DNA from: Conchocele bisecta
Taxonomy: Eukaryota > Mollusca > Bivalvia > Lucinida > Thyasiridae
NCBI GenBank assembly: GCA_029237695.1
Contig: CM055268.1
Span: forward strand, 52,165,131 to 52,229,130
DNA length: 64,000 nt
Direction of reading: 5' to 3'
The notes below the pieces were generated by a model. The model ran no database searches, had not been told where the DNA came from, and was given only the letters and a program-made list of their open reading frames with translations. Positions 1 through 11,989 of this stretch are shown here, piece by piece (positions within the stretch are counted from its first letter, which is position 1; every line of letters starts with the position of its first letter). Made by a program: the position numbers and the translations under genes.

Positions 1-121
1 ATATCTTACATATTTTATGAGATATCTTATATGTTATATAAGAGATATCTTATATAGTTTAGTAGATATCTTATAAAGGAACTTATATAAGATATCTACT
101 AAACTATATAAGATATCTTAT
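1..121. repeat. AT-rich palindromic GATATC satellite, block 1
   Basis: Nearly every 15-20 bases contain AGATATCT, itself a palindrome, set in spacers such as TATATAAG and TTTAGT. The block runs off the window start. Confidence 0.85.
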
Positions 122-228
122 AAAAAGTAGGAAATACTGAATGCTCCCTTTGATGCCGCACTAAATTGACTAATTGATTAAAATTTGAATTTCAACCAAT
201 GACAACGTTTTGTTTCCTTTCAAGTATT

Positions 229-995
229 GGGTGGTTGGTTGGGAGCAGCGAAGGGTAATTTAATGATCGGGGTTCATCCTTTACGGAATGCCGACTTACA
301 TGGTTTGGCCCTCATTTACATGCCCCCTGTACTCGAGAGTTAAATCCTGTTATGCTCCATTAAGAAGTAATAAGCTTATAGCTAATCCTATTACTTTGGG
401 GCAGAGCTAAGTGACTCTGGTGTGGCATGGACCTGGCACCAGGTAAGGATATTGTGATTTTAGGACTGAATATATAGTTCTGTAAATATTGTTTGTTTGT
501 TTGTTTATTGGTGTTTAACGGCCTATCAACAGCTAAGGTCATGTAAGGCCGGGCAAACAGGTTCGATCCCGTTTTAACCTGCTGCATTGGGGGGAAAATC
601 CTAAAATCAGAACTTAATAATTACATCGAGATACAACATATTCAGCCCTGAAAATTAGAATAACCAGACCTGGTGCCAGGTCCATACTGCACCAAAGTCA
701 CTTGGCCCCTTCCCCTATTTAAAAGTAATACCGGTAGGAATACTCTTATAAGGGGTATAACCAGATTCAACTGTCACATACAAAATGCCAAAGACGTATG
801 TGAGGGCCAAACCAGGTCTCCAGGATGAACCCCGATCGTTAAATTACCCATCGCATGCTCCCACCTGCCACCCACCTGTAAATATTGAGTTCTGATTTTG
901 GGAATTTACCTCATGGACAGGTTGAATGCGGGATAGTCCAACCCGTTGGCCTGGGCTTAAATGACCTTAACTGTTGATAGGCCGTTAAACACCAA
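229..995 (+). mobile_element. older SINE-like copy, plus orientation, interrupted at 479/888
   Basis: Left part (229-479) holds GGGTGGTTGGTTGGGAGC and TTTGGCCCTCATTTACATG. Right part (888-995) ends GACCTTAACTGTTGATAGG, CCGTTAAACACCAATA. A younger copy in the opposite orientation (492-875) sits inside with its own target duplication. Confidence 0.6.
492..875 (-). mobile_element. SINE-like retroposon with 12-bp target duplication
   Basis: Flanked by CTGTAAATATTG at 480-491 and 876-887. The plus-strand start TTTGTTTGTTTATTGGTG is the reverse of an (AAAC)n tail, so the element reads on the minus strand from GTGGGTGGCAGGTGGGAGC to GGCCGTTAAACACCAATAAA. The tail and target duplication indicate LINE-driven retroposition. 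Confidence 0.8.
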
Positions 996-1000
996 TACTC

Positions 1001-1295
1001 AATACCCACTCCTTCTTTCCGAAATGCCGACATGGTTTGGGCCTCATTTACATTTTTGCCTCGAGAGCTAAATCCTGTTATGCCGATTAAAAATTAATAA
1101 CATTAGAGCTAATCATATTATTTTTTGGCTTGACGCATGGTATAGCATCGACCTGGCACCAGATCAGGATATTTTTCAGGGCTGGATATATATATTTTGA
1201 TAAATATCGAGTTCTGAGTTTGGGAATTTCCTCATTATGGTACTGGTAGAATACGGGATAGTCCAACCTTAGCTGTTAATAAGTCGTTAAACATG
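1001..1295 (+). mobile_element. diverged SINE-like copy, plus orientation
   Basis: Contains GACATGGTTTGGGCCTCATT, CCTGGCACCAGATCAGGAT and a degenerate 3' end TTAGCTGTTAATAAGTCG. No target duplication was recognised. Confidence 0.5.
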
Positions 1296-1370
1296 GCCAA
1301 AGAAAATTGTTGAGGCGCTAAATTATTGGGGAGAAAGCATTATTTTTTAATTTAATTAAACTTTCCTAAA

Positions 1371-1925
1371 AATATATAAGATATCTTATAAAGTTTCGTA
1401 GATATCTTATTTACATTATTAATGTAGATATCTACTAAACTATATAAGATATCTTATATACTATATAAGATATCTACTAAAATATATAAGATATCTACTA
1501 AACTTTAGTAGATATCTTATATATTTTAGTAGATATCTTATATAAAATTTTATATGAGATATCTTATAAACTTTAGCAGATATCTTAATATCTTATATAT
1601 TATATAATATATCTTCTAGATTATATAAGATATCTACTAAAGTTTATATAAGATATCTACTAAAGTTTATGAGATATGTTATATACTTTAGTAGATATAT
1701 GATATGACATTTTATATAAGATATCTACTAAAGTATATAAGATATCTTATAAACTTTATGATATATCTCATATAGTTTATAAGATATCTACTATAGTTTA
1801 TAAGATATCTACTAAAGTTTAGTAGATATCTTATATAAGTGCTTTTTAATTAAGATATTTTATTTATTTAGTAGATATCTTATATAATATATTAGATATC
1901 TACTAAAGTTTATGATATATCTTGT
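1371..1925. repeat. AT-rich palindromic GATATC satellite, block 2
   Basis: Same modules as 1-121, with about 30 GATATC or near-GATATC words in both AGTAGATATCTTATATA and reverse form. The two blocks are separated by SINE-like copies, so the insertions probably split one satellite. Confidence 0.85.
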
Positions 1926-2014
1926 TTTGGGAATAAATAGTCAAACGGCGTGCCATATATTTCAGCTTTGGCACAGGGCAGCATGGGTAGGGTGGGGAAT
2001 GAAAAAAAAAGGTG

Positions 2015-2390
2015 AAACTGAATGGGTTTAACGTCCCAGCAACAGCTAGGGTCATATGGAGACGGTACCACAGTTTAAAGTCTCATCCGACAGACCAGTG
2101 GGATGGAAATACTATGAAAGTATAGGACGGGGAATGAAAACATGAATGATGAGAAACATATACATGAAGTTTCAAGCCAATCGCTCATACACTGAAGAAG
2201 TTATAGGAGGAGAAACGAGCACAAATTCAAATTTCGATTTTTTAGTCAGATTTAAAAAATCGAAATAAACTTTGCACATCTACTCATCATAAGGAAACTA
2301 CATACCAAGTTTCAGGTGTGTACCTATTACGTTTAAATGTTTTATGAGCTACAAGGCAAAATTGGAAAATTATAAGTCGAAAACGGGGAG
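2015..2390. other. unexplained repeat-like sequence
   Basis: TTTAACGTCCCAGCAACAGC resembles the 3' end of the SINE-like family. The rest has no recognised structure, although CTTTGCACATCTACTCATCA recurs at about 2909. Confidence 0.3.
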
Positions 2391-2852
2391 TTTGTTTGTT
2401 TGTTTGTTTGTTTTGTTTGTTGGGGTTTAACGGCCTATCAACAGCTAAGGTCATTTAAGGCCGTGTCAATGGATTTAGTACTAAATCCAATATATTACCT
2501 GTACAAGTACATGTACATGTTCAAGTACATGTACAAATGGGGGGAAAATCCCAAAATCAGAACTGAATATTTACAATAACAAAACTATATATTCAGCCCT
2601 GAAATCAGAATAATCCTGATCTGCCACGTCCTCGCCACACTAGAATCACTTGGCCCCTCCCAAAAGCAGTAGGATCAGTAATAATCTTAATACTTTTATA
2701 ATGGGCAATAATTAACCCAATTCAACTCCCAGGTAACTAAAGAGCAAAGATAAAAACGTACCTGAGGGCCAAACCAGGCAAATCGTGATTCCTATAAGGA
2801 GGAACCCATACCGTTAATTTGCGCCATCTCATTCGCCCGACCACCACCCACC
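2391..2852 (-). mobile_element. SINE-like retroposon with imperfect target duplication
   Basis: Same family as 492-875. Flanks are GAAAACGGGGAG (2379-2390) and GAAAATGGGAAG (2853-2864), two mismatches. Contains an internal TACATG microsatellite near 2500-2535. Confidence 0.65.
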
Positions 2853-2864
2853 GAAAATGGGAAG

Positions 2865-3895
2865 ATAATCCATGATCCGTGGGTCAAATAAAAAATTGAA
2901 ATAAGCTTTGCACATCTACTCATCATAAGGAAGCTACAAACCCAGTTTCAGGTCATTAATGATGAGAAAACAAATGGGAAAATGCAACGACAACAAAAAT
3001 GAATGTGTAAAAATACTTTTTATTTAACACAAAATAATGTTAAAAGCAAAACTACTATGGCTATCAAACCAAATTTTGTAGCAAATGTGCAGAGTAATAA
3101 AACCATGTTTTCTCTACCCAACCCCCATTTTGTTTGTTAAACACCATTGAATAAATAAATTAAACAAAATGTATATAATTTTGTAGCCAGAGCTAAAAAA
3201 CGGACAAGGCAAACACATTTTAATCATGCATTCAGACAACATCTGAAATTGAACTGCATGAAATATACTTCTTACATGGACTTAAATTAAAATAAGGGAT
3301 GTCATTGAAAATTGTTTTAAAGTTGAAGGTGACCATCTGAACATCACTGTCAGCTTTGTTGCAATCAAACACATTTTATCTAACATCGTTCATGAAAGCA
3401 GTTTATTTATGTATTCAATGGTGCTTAACAGCCTATCCAGACTCATGTTATGCCTGGTAACTGGGTCAAATCCCATATTTTCATATCTGTTTTACGAGTG
3501 CATATACATATAGTCTAAGCAAAGTGACAGGTGAACATACACATGTGGTTCTCAAACACACATGTGATTGTAAAACATACACGTGTCGTTTCAAACCATA
3601 CATGTGTGCTTGTAAAACATGCACATGTGGTTCTGAAATACTGACAGAATATTCAGAGTACAATAACAATAAAACATGATGTGCCATGACAAAACGGGTC
3701 ATATGATGTTTAACTAGTGTAACTCCTGATCCACTACCACACCGGCACAGCGTATGCATTTTGACTACCGATTAATTGATTGGGGTTTTACGTCCCAAAG
3801 CAAGACAAGAATGCACGAGAATTGTACAGTCAGCAGTAGCCAGTCAGCACCAAATTTTATAAACTTGCCACTGACAGTATCCTGAATCCAGTGCC
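2865..3895. other. no gene seen
   Basis: AT-rich. Near 3530-3640 there are repeated CACATGTG words. No coding potential is recognised. Confidence 0.3.
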
Positions 3896-3896
3896 A

Positions 3897-4187
3897 GTAG
3901 CTGATTTCACCAAAATTGCAAAGCATACTTATCTAGCAAAGTGTTCTTTGAGGGAGTAATCATTCATTTTTATCTCATATAGAACTAATGACTACATATA
4001 TTTGATGATTAAAAGTATGCATAATTATTATACTGACTTTATTACATTATCACAGCCAAAATTGCTGTGATCATGTAATAAATTAAGTATAATAAAAATT
4101 AATAAATTTATCCTTAAATTGAAAATTTCTCCCTCAAAGTGTACTTAGCAAGATAAGTATACTTTGCAATGTTGGTGAAATCAGTAC
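3897..4187. mobile_element. MITE family B copy
   Basis: Family B has inverted ends GTAGCCGATTTCA and GCAAAGTATACTT and a central palindrome ATTACATTATCACAGCC / GGCTGTGATAATGTAAT. This copy is diverged at its left end. Confidence 0.7.
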
Positions 4188-4239
4188 AGGTACCCTTATG
4201 ACATCAATCACTTGGCCCCAGGTGTGACTCCCAATAAGT

Positions 4240-4594
4240 TGTTTGTTTATTTGTTTATTGGTGTTTAACGGCCTATCAACAGCTATGGTCATGTCAGGCC
4301 GGGCAAACAGGTTTGATCCCGTTTTAACCTGCTGCATGGGGGTGGGGGATAGGGACGGAATATTTACATCGAGAAAAAATATATTCAGCCCTGAAATTAG
4401 AATAACCTGACCTGGTGCCAGGTCCATACCACACCAAAGTCACTTGGATTACGAATAATACGGGGCATAACCAGATTCAACTGTCACATACAAAATGCCA
4501 AAGACGTGAGGGCCAAACCAGGTCTCCAGTCGGAATTCCGCTAAGGATGCCCTATCGTTAAATTACCCATCGCATACTCCCACCTGCCACCCAC
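4240..4594 (-). mobile_element. SINE-like retroposon with 14-bp target duplication
   Basis: Flanks are GACTCCCAATAAGT (4226-4239) and GACTCCCAGTAAGT (4595-4608). Same family and orientation as 492-875. Confidence 0.8.
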
Positions 4595-4644
4595 GACTCC
4601 CAGTAAGTACCAACCCATCAATCATGATACACTGAACAGATCTG

Positions 4645-4887
4645 GGGGCCGTTTCACTAAACTTTGTACGACTAAAATGCTTGTAAGTGCAAAATTACGA
4701 TAATCTGTAAATTTCACATTAACAATGTTTTCTTGCAAACAATTATTAGATTTACATGTATTGAGCATAGGCTGCATATGGAGCCTATTCTCAATAAATG
4801 TAAATCCTTCAATTGAAATTTCCAGACGACCCTAAATTTGCACCTACAAAACATTTTAGTCTACAAAGTTTAGTGAAACGGGCCCCT
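4645..4887. mobile_element. MITE family C copy
   Basis: Family C has inverted ends GGCCCGTTTCACTAAACTTT and AAAGTTTAGTGAAACGGGCC, with GTACGACTAAAATG just inside. Complete copy. Confidence 0.75.
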
Positions 4888-5263
4888 GAAGTTATACTGT
4901 TAACATAAAGATATTTGACCTCATGGCGCATCAAAAATACATACTACATTTGTCTACAATACTGATAGTGATATATGCTTGGCAACAGAATGTGAATCTA
5001 TATACATGTAAATATGCACATAAAAATTATCTAATATCTCATAAAAAAGAAACGACAACAACATTACCATTGTACAGTCAAACCCCTCTAAATGGGACAT
5101 CCGGGGTAATACCCAGAGTGTCCAGTTTAGAGAAGTTTCACTGTAATTCAGGCATTCCAAGATGTGATGTGATTTGCAATTATCAAAATACATCATTAGA
5201 GAATTACCAGTGGCACCCATCAAAGCTAATCATGTTGAGGGTGTATGGCTGTGATAAAGTAAA

Positions 5264-5372
5264 AAATTCAGTATAATAAAAATTAATAAATTTATCCTTA
5301 ATTTGAAAATTTCTCCCTCAAAGTATACTTTGCTAGATAAGTATACTTTGCCATGTTGGTGAAATAGGCAAC
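5264..5372. mobile_element. MITE family B, right half
   Basis: From AATTCAGTATAATAAAAATT to GCCATGTTGGTGAAATAGGC. The left half is absent. Confidence 0.55.
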
Positions 5373-5567
5373 TGGATATAAACTGTTTACAAACATAGAG
5401 GTATGTACTGGTGACCCATTTCATGCAAGTTTCCAAAATCATGTGTGCAAAATTCAAACTATTTTCTGATTTGATTGAATGGCGTTTAACGGCCTATCAG
5501 TCATAAAATCAGAATATTTACATCGGAAAAAAAATATATTCAGAAATATATATAGAATAACCCGACC

Positions 5568-5765
5568 AGGGGCCCGTTTCACTTTGTACGACTAAAATGT
5601 TCGCAAGTGCAAAATTATGATAGTCTGTAAATTTCACATTAACATTGTTTTCTTGTAAACACTTATGCTCAATACATGTAAATCCATCAATTGAAATTTA
5701 CAGACGATCCTAAATTTGCACTTACGAACATTTTAGTCTTATAAAATTTAGTAAAACGGGCCCCT
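5568..5765. mobile_element. MITE family C copy
   Basis: Complete, with slightly eroded left end (GGGGCCCGTTTCACTTTG). Confidence 0.7.
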
Positions 5766-5794
5766 GGTGCCAGGCCTGGTGCCAGGCCAAACCA

Positions 5795-6099
5795 GTAGCC
5801 GATTTCATCAAAATTGCAAAGTATACTTATTTAGCAAAGTAAACTTTGAGGGAGTAATCATTGATTTTTCCCGAAATGCATTATTTCATAAAGAACTAAC
5901 GACTGCATATATGTGATGATTAAAAGTATGCAGAATTATTATACTGAATTTATTACATTATCACAGCCAAAATGGCTGTGATAATGTAATAAATTCAGTA
6001 TAAAAAAAATGAATAAAGTTATCCTAAAATTGAAAATTTCTCCCTCAATGTATACTTTGCAAGATAAGTATACTTTGCAATGTTGATGAAATAGGCTAC
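5795..6099. mobile_element. MITE family B copy
   Basis: Complete, with GTAGCCGATTTCATC at one end and GATGAAATAGGCTAC at the other, and the central palindrome at about 5948-5996. Confidence 0.75.
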
Positions 6100-6282
6100 T
6101 GGTCTCCGGTCGGTTGGGATTCAGGTAAGGACTAACTAATTTTAACCGCTTTTATCAGCAAAGACAATTTAATTGTATCACAAGTGCATATTCGTAACGT
6201 GAAAAGTATTTAATGTTTTCAATTTGATTGATTGATAGAATATGTTTTTACAGACCACACATTTCCTCCATGAGCTGATAAA

Positions 6283-6450
6283 TGTAGCTCTGGCTGGAGA
6301 AATGGGGCTTATGGGATTTGTGACCAGTGTAGCTCCTGATCAAATAGCACATTCTTGTAGTCTGGTAATGGTCTATATTGCTTATTAGAAACATAGTAGG
6401 TGTTTGATAGATGGAATGGCAAACAGTGCAGATCCAGATGAGACTGTGTG
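6283..6450. mobile_element. MITE family G, partial
   Basis: Left part from GCTCTGGCTGGAGAAATGGG through GCAGATCCAGATGAGAC. Right end missing. Confidence 0.5.
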
Positions 6451-6716
6451 GCCATTTCCACCGATTCTGACAATATTTTACATATTTATATATTATACCG
6501 CAATGTGAAAATACCGTCAAGCACTAAAAAAATTGATTAAAAGCAATAGCTATGAAAATAAAATCTCATTTATGGGTGTAAAATATCAAGGCCATATAGA
6601 AGAGAATAAATAAATATCTAGGTGCATGATTGTGAAAATTTCTGAACATGCACTTGTATCTCGTGTTCAAACTCAGAGTTTGATTTCAAGCTCAAATTTA
6701 GGGTACATGCTCGAAT

Positions 6717-7005
6717 CCTGGACATTGAAGACATCTAAGCTCATCGTTCTAAAACTAACTGAGCAGGACATTGATGACATCTCGGTTCATCGTTCTAAAA
6801 CTAACTTAGCAGGACATTGGTGAAATCTAGGCTCATCGTTCTAAAACTAACTTAGCAGGATTGAGCAGGACATTGATGACATCTCGGTTCATTGTTCTAA
6901 AGCTAACTGAGCAGGACATTGGTGAAATCTCGGCTCATCGTTCTAAAACTAACTGAGCAGGACATTGGTGACATCTAGGCTCATCGTTCTAAAACTAACT
7001 GAGCA
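6717..7005. repeat. about 50-bp tandem repeat, six units
   Basis: Unit: AGGACATTGATGACATCTCG then GCTCATCGTTCTAAAACTAA, CTGAGC. Confidence 0.85.
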
Positions 7006-7200
7006 TTTTCTCGAATCTATACTTTAAATCAGGAAGTTTGAATGACTGAGCACAGCTCAGCTCAGTCTCAACCAATCAAACTTACTGATTTGGAGCATGA
7101 GGACCAATAACATGGTCAGGAAGATCTATAAAATAATTCTTAAGAAAACGGAAAATAAACACATTTTCTCGATGAATTTATTTCAAATGCTGGAATTATA

Positions 7201-7348
7201 AGGAATGAATGGCCTTTTTGTGGAATTTATTGGGGATATAAACTTAGAAAAGTTGCGGGAATACTAGACAAGGCCTTCCGTCCAGTATTCCTGCGACTTT
7301 TCCAAGTTTATATCACCGATAAATTCCACAAAAAGGCCATTCATTCCT
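7201..7348. repeat. 148-bp imperfect palindrome
   Basis: AGGAATGAATGGCCTTTTTG at the left faces CAAAAAGGCCATTCATTCCT at the right. The arms continue through TATAAACTT and AAGTTTATA. Confidence 0.8.
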
Positions 7349-7733
7349 ATATCAATGTTTTACTTAACCTGTTCACCCTTAAGTAACTCGTATCGACTTT
7401 TGAACTATTCCATTAATCAGAAAAGGATGTGTTTTTGTCAAAAATTCAGACAGTATCCACAAATAGCGCAGATCCTGATGAGACAGCTCATCATAAGCCG
7501 GATTATCTGGATCAAACAATGTGGTCTGTATAGAAGAGTTGAAAAGGTTAAATGCTAACAGTCTAGACAGATTTACGAATTCACAGAGTGATCTTTACCT
7601 ACACTGATAGCAATGGTGATGATGTTTTATGTATCATTTACATGCTTTGACAATAACATTCATATAATGCTACAATTCAAATGGTGGTCACAACAGACAT
7701 TTCTGAGCTCATATAAAGAAAATATTTAGGATT

Positions 7734-7956
7734 TTAACACTTGGACCGCTACACACAACAATTATCGTCTGCTGTTGCTTTTATATCTTGCCTTATTTCT
7801 CAATAAAAAACATAGTTTAACAGCACTTCAAGTGCTGTCAAAGCATGTTGTAAATTATTATAAAGTGCTGTCAAAGCATGTTTCTGATGATAAAAATGGA
7901 AAATAGAAAATAAACAGCAGACGACAAAAAAATTAAGATAGGGGTGTAAGGGTTAA
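7734..7956. mobile_element. MITE family A copy
   Basis: Family A is a palindromic element of about 200-250 bp. Ends read TTAACCCTTAGACCGC and GCGGTGTAAGGGTTAA. Inner arms carry GTCGTCTGCTG and CAGCAGACGAC, and the core has CAGCACTT..AAGTGCTG hairpins. This copy is complete. Confidence 0.75.
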
Positions 7957-8560
7957 ACAAACAAAATGGCATATCCTCAGCATGAAATGAGTTAAGCATA
8001 GCAGGTGTATTATGCTTTTAAACAGTATATGCTAAAATGTCAGCGAAGCATCCATTGAGAAACATGTACTTCCATTCGAGCTAAAGTACGAAACTACATA
8101 CATGTACACTATAAATGAGCCAGGAGCCCATTTCACTAAACTTTGTACGACTAAGAAGTTTGTAAGTACAAAATTTAATTTTAGAATAAGGTCATAGCAA
8201 GCGCTTGCTCTGTTAAGCGTCCGCGTGCGGGTAGGTTTTGAATGTGAAAAAAAACAAACACAATGTGTATGCTATTTTACACTATTTACTGGTGAAGTAA
8301 TATGAAAACTGATTGGGGGACTTGTCCAAGTATTAAATCGGTTCATGAACGTCCACTTAATGAGTATTTTTTCTGATTTTTTTTCTAACGTTTGCTGTAT
8401 AAAATTTAAATTTATGCTAAAATATTCCTCAACACTTTGCACCATTGTAGATTCTTCTTGCAAATTCAGCGTCTACAAGGCCATGTGTAATTGTGAGGTT
8501 AACCCAGGGTAAGACGGGTTACAAACGTATCTTACATGTACATGTTTGTCGGCCCATGTT

Positions 8561-8766
8561 TTAACCCTCGCCAAAAATTGTCGTCTGCTGTTTTTCATTT
8601 TTGCCTTACCGTAATTCTTAACAAAAAACCTGTTTTGGCAGCACATGAGAATCGTCTCCAGTGGAGACGATTCTCATGCGCTGTCAAAACAGGTTTTTAT
8701 TGAAAAATATTGAAAATAAAACATTTCCAGCAGACGACAAAATTTAATTCAGCGTAGTAAGGGTTA
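8561..8766. mobile_element. MITE family A copy
   Basis: Both ends are present. The core hairpin CATGAGAATCGTCTCCAGT pairs with its complement at 8645-8680. Confidence 0.7.
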
Positions 8767-8826
8767 ATACTGATGCAGAAATATGTCACAGGCAAAGCAA
8801 TGTAAAATAGCAAGTATATCAATAAT

Positions 8827-9052
8827 ATATGGCTGTGACTGGAGAAATTGGGCTTATGGTTTTTGCGACCAGTGTAGATCCAGATCAGCCTGTGCATCCG
8901 CACAGTCTGATCAGGATCTGCACTGTTCGCCATTCCATCAGTGAAACACCCGTCATGCTTCTAGCAAGCTATATCAGGCTACAGGACTGTGCTATTGATG
9001 AGGAGCTACACTGGTCACAAATCCCATAAGCCCCATTTCTCCAGTCACATAT
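8827..9052. mobile_element. MITE family G copy
   Basis: Inverted ends ATATGGCTGTGACTGGAGAA and TTCTCCAGTCACATAT. The core carries GATCAGCCTGTGCATCCGC and GATCAGGATCTGCACTG. Confidence 0.7.
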
Positions 9053-9243
9053 ACATGTAATATGTGCCCCAGCTGTGGAGTTATCTCCCTTATCGTCATT
9101 ATTTTCTGTAAATGATGAAAATTGGCCAAAAATATCAGGGCTTGTGCAATTCTTCATGAGACCTGATATTTTTTGCCGAATTTTGATATTTGTGGAAAAT
9201 ATTGCTGCTTATTTTTTCAAAATCAATATCGGCGAAAAATTAT

Positions 9244-9484
9244 ATGAGACACGCCATACGATTTTGTACCTTCGGACATCTGCATTATTTCATTAAATAT
9301 GATTACAAAATTTACAATATTTTTCATAAATAAAGTTAAAAGTGGACAAAATTTTCAGTGTATATGCGGAATTAAATTTTGTTAACTTTTGACGCCATTT
9401 ACGGAAAATATTGTAAATTTTGTAAAACTATTTCATGAACTTACGCAGATGTCTGAAGGTACAAAATCACATGTCGTGTCTCGT
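9244..9484. mobile_element. MITE family F copy
   Basis: Inverted ends GAGACACGCCATACGATTTT and CACATGTCGTGTCTC enclose GTACCTTCGGACATCTGC and its complement. Confidence 0.7.
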
Positions 9485-9734
9485 ATGATGCAATAAGGGA
9501 GGTACTACTAGATCCTAGGCTTGAACAGTTGCTGGTCATAAAACCATGAGATTTCCACATGTGCCAACTATGTAACTAAATGTAGTCACGAAAATCTGAT
9601 TTTTTTAGCTTAGTTGGACATATATAGCAACTTGACAATAAAATGTAATACTTCATGTTGTAAATACTGATGTATAGCTATGTATAATTCCTAGACAACT
9701 TTTGCAAAGGTGCATGACCTCAGATAATTATTTA

Positions 9735-9982
9735 TTAACCCTTAGACCGCGACATACAACAATTGTCGTCTGCTGTTTCTTTTATATCTTGCCTTATTTC
9801 TCAATAAAAATATGTTTTGACAGCACTTCATAATCATTTGCAATGGAAATAATTCTGAAGTGCTGTCAAAGCATGTTGTAAATTATTCTAAGTGCTGTCA
9901 AAGCATGTTTTTGATGATAAAAATGAAAAATAGAAAATAAACAGCAGACGACAAAATATTAAGATAGCGGTGTAAGGGTTAA
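9735..9982. mobile_element. MITE family A copy
   Basis: Complete, with TTAACCCTTAGACCGC and GCGGTGTAAGGGTTAA ends. Confidence 0.8.
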
Positions 9983-10249
9983 TTATTATGATATGATCCA
10001 CAATCTTACAAATGTGGGTTTATTTCATGTATTACCTGGTGAGTGTATTAGCTAGCATAGCAAGTTTTAGAAACTGACAAACATTTGATACTCAACTAGC
10101 TAGCAAGTATTTCAGCGACCTTTTGAAGGTCAAATGGTTCAAGGCCACGTTTCAAGTGGATAAATATTGAAGCTTTCCTTCATTACAGTCATATTGACGT
10201 CACGGCATGTTGAAACCAACAATAACTGAAGAAATTCATCCTACAAACC

Positions 10250-10429
10250 ATTAGAATGCGGGAAATGAAAATTTTTGTCTGCTGTTGTATCATATTCTGT
10301 CATTTCTCCCAATAAAACATGGTTTGACAGCATTTTAGAATCATTTCCATTGGAAATGATTTAAATGAGTTTGATGAGAAAAATTGAAAATAAACAGGAG
10401 ATGACAAGATTCAGCATTGTAAGGGTCAA
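10250..10429. mobile_element. MITE family A copy, subtype with TTAGAATGCGGGAAA end
   Basis: Ends TTAGAATGCGGGAAATG and GCATTGTAAGGGTC. Internally deleted relative to 9735-9982. Confidence 0.6.
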
Positions 10430-10637
10430 CCTTCTACCGAACAAAACAATACATACCATATCAAGTTTTTTCTGTCTTTACCGTATTTTTATTATTAAAC
10501 ATGTTTTGGCAGACAATTAAAATTGCCACAATGGAGATGATTGCTTGTTTTAAATACACCTAAGAATATTAATGTTGTATTGTGAGTCTAGCCTGCAGAA
10601 AGGTCAGCAATAATGGTAACAACACAAGAAGGCAACT

Positions 10638-10858
10638 TAACCCTTTCCCTGTTTTGCGATATTTCGACTCTTCCAAATCGAAAACATCTGAATAAAAGAA
10701 CCCAATGCTGGGTCAAATGATGGTTAAATTATCTGATAGAGTAGAAAACATTGTGGGAAAATGAGAAATTACAAGCAATTTCTCCTTTTCCCACAATGTT
10801 TTCAAAAGACATCTTCTGCAGAGGCGTGAAAAGTCGTTTCTATCAGGGAAAGGGTTAA
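10638..10858. mobile_element. MITE family E copy
   Basis: Ends TTAACCCTTTCCCTG and CAGGGAAAGGGTTAA. The core has GAAAACATTGTGGGAAAA facing its complement. Confidence 0.75.
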
Positions 10859-11171
10859 GGCAATTTTCTACGCTACTGTAATCCCTTTCTGTTTTGTGAA
10901 TTCCACTTGAGTGTTTGATCGGTATTTCATATCCTGTGCTAGCGCTGCATGTGTAGTTGATCTGTACAAGTCGTATCCAGGCGGTGCTTGCGGAGTTACT
11001 ATAAATACACGGTCTGCCACGCTAACATCCTTGGCTCGTATTCTCTCCCTGCAACAAGTGTGTAAGAGAATGAAGTAAACTTGTGTGTGACGTTGCCATG
11101 GTGTAGTCTACATATCTACAAATACCACACGAAGACGATAAAGATGTATCCCTTCTACAACCTCTTTAGCA

Positions 11172-11310
11172 GTGTTTACAAACAGTGTAGATCCAGATGA
11201 GCCGGCGCATAATATTCATATATGTGGTATAGTGGTATTGGCAAACAGTGTAGATCCAGATGAGCCGGCTCGTGACAAGCCATCTCATCAGGATCTGCAC
11301 TTTTTGCAAG
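11172..11310. mobile_element. fragments of the family H-type core
   Basis: GTGTAGATCCAGATGAGCCG occurs twice (11187 and 11248), followed by CATCTCATCAGGATCTGCAC. No terminal repeats are recognised. Confidence 0.45.
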
Positions 11311-11600
11311 TAATTTTCATATCTTTGAGAAGAAAAACACCCCCTTTTCATAAATGGATTAATAATTTTGTGATAATTGGATTGGTTGCAAAATTAACAC
11401 ATCAAGTCCATTCCAGTTATTTAGGGGTGAATTGGTTAATCTAGACTGATGAAATAATTATTCACCCTTTAACTAATATATTTTCATCTTCTGATTGTTC
11501 AAATTTTGTCTTTTGTTATATGTTCCTAAAATGTCTAAGTCATTTGACCTTGACCTAGAGCACAAGGGCTGCATTGATAGGCTATAGAATGATGGATGAT

Positions 11601-11748
11601 AACATAAGCATACAAAGTTTCAACATAATTTGCTTCCCAGTAAACATAGATAGTAGTAGGCAGCCAGAAAATTAAATTTTCTGGCTGCCTACTACTATCT
11701 ATGTTACTGGGAACCAAATTATGTTGAAACTTTGTATGCTTATGTTAT
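11601..11748. repeat. 148-bp near-perfect palindrome
   Basis: Outer arms AACATAAGCATACAAAGTTT and AAACTTTGTATGCTTATGTT. Inner arms GATAGTAGTAGGCAGCCAGA and its complement, centred near 11674. Confidence 0.85.
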
Positions 11749-11989
11749 ATATCTCGGACATACAGACAAACAGACAAAAGAAATATAGCAGATGACACAA
11801 TTTCATTCAACATTGTAAGGGTCAATATTGTCAGTATTAACCCTTACGCCGCTATCTTAAATATTTTGTCGTCTGCTGCTTAATTTATATTTTTATCATC
11901 AACAAGAGCTCTGTGGAGCAAGAAGTCACGCCTGCCGCAGTTTGATAGTACACAAGGAGCTGTAAATGTTAAAAATACACCTATGAAGC

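Noticed and set aside
541..600. tRNA B box (GGTTCGATCCC) in the SINE-like family as proof of a tRNA head
   Set aside because: The A-rich tail shows that the element reads on the opposite strand, so the box lies in the wrong orientation and near the 3' half.
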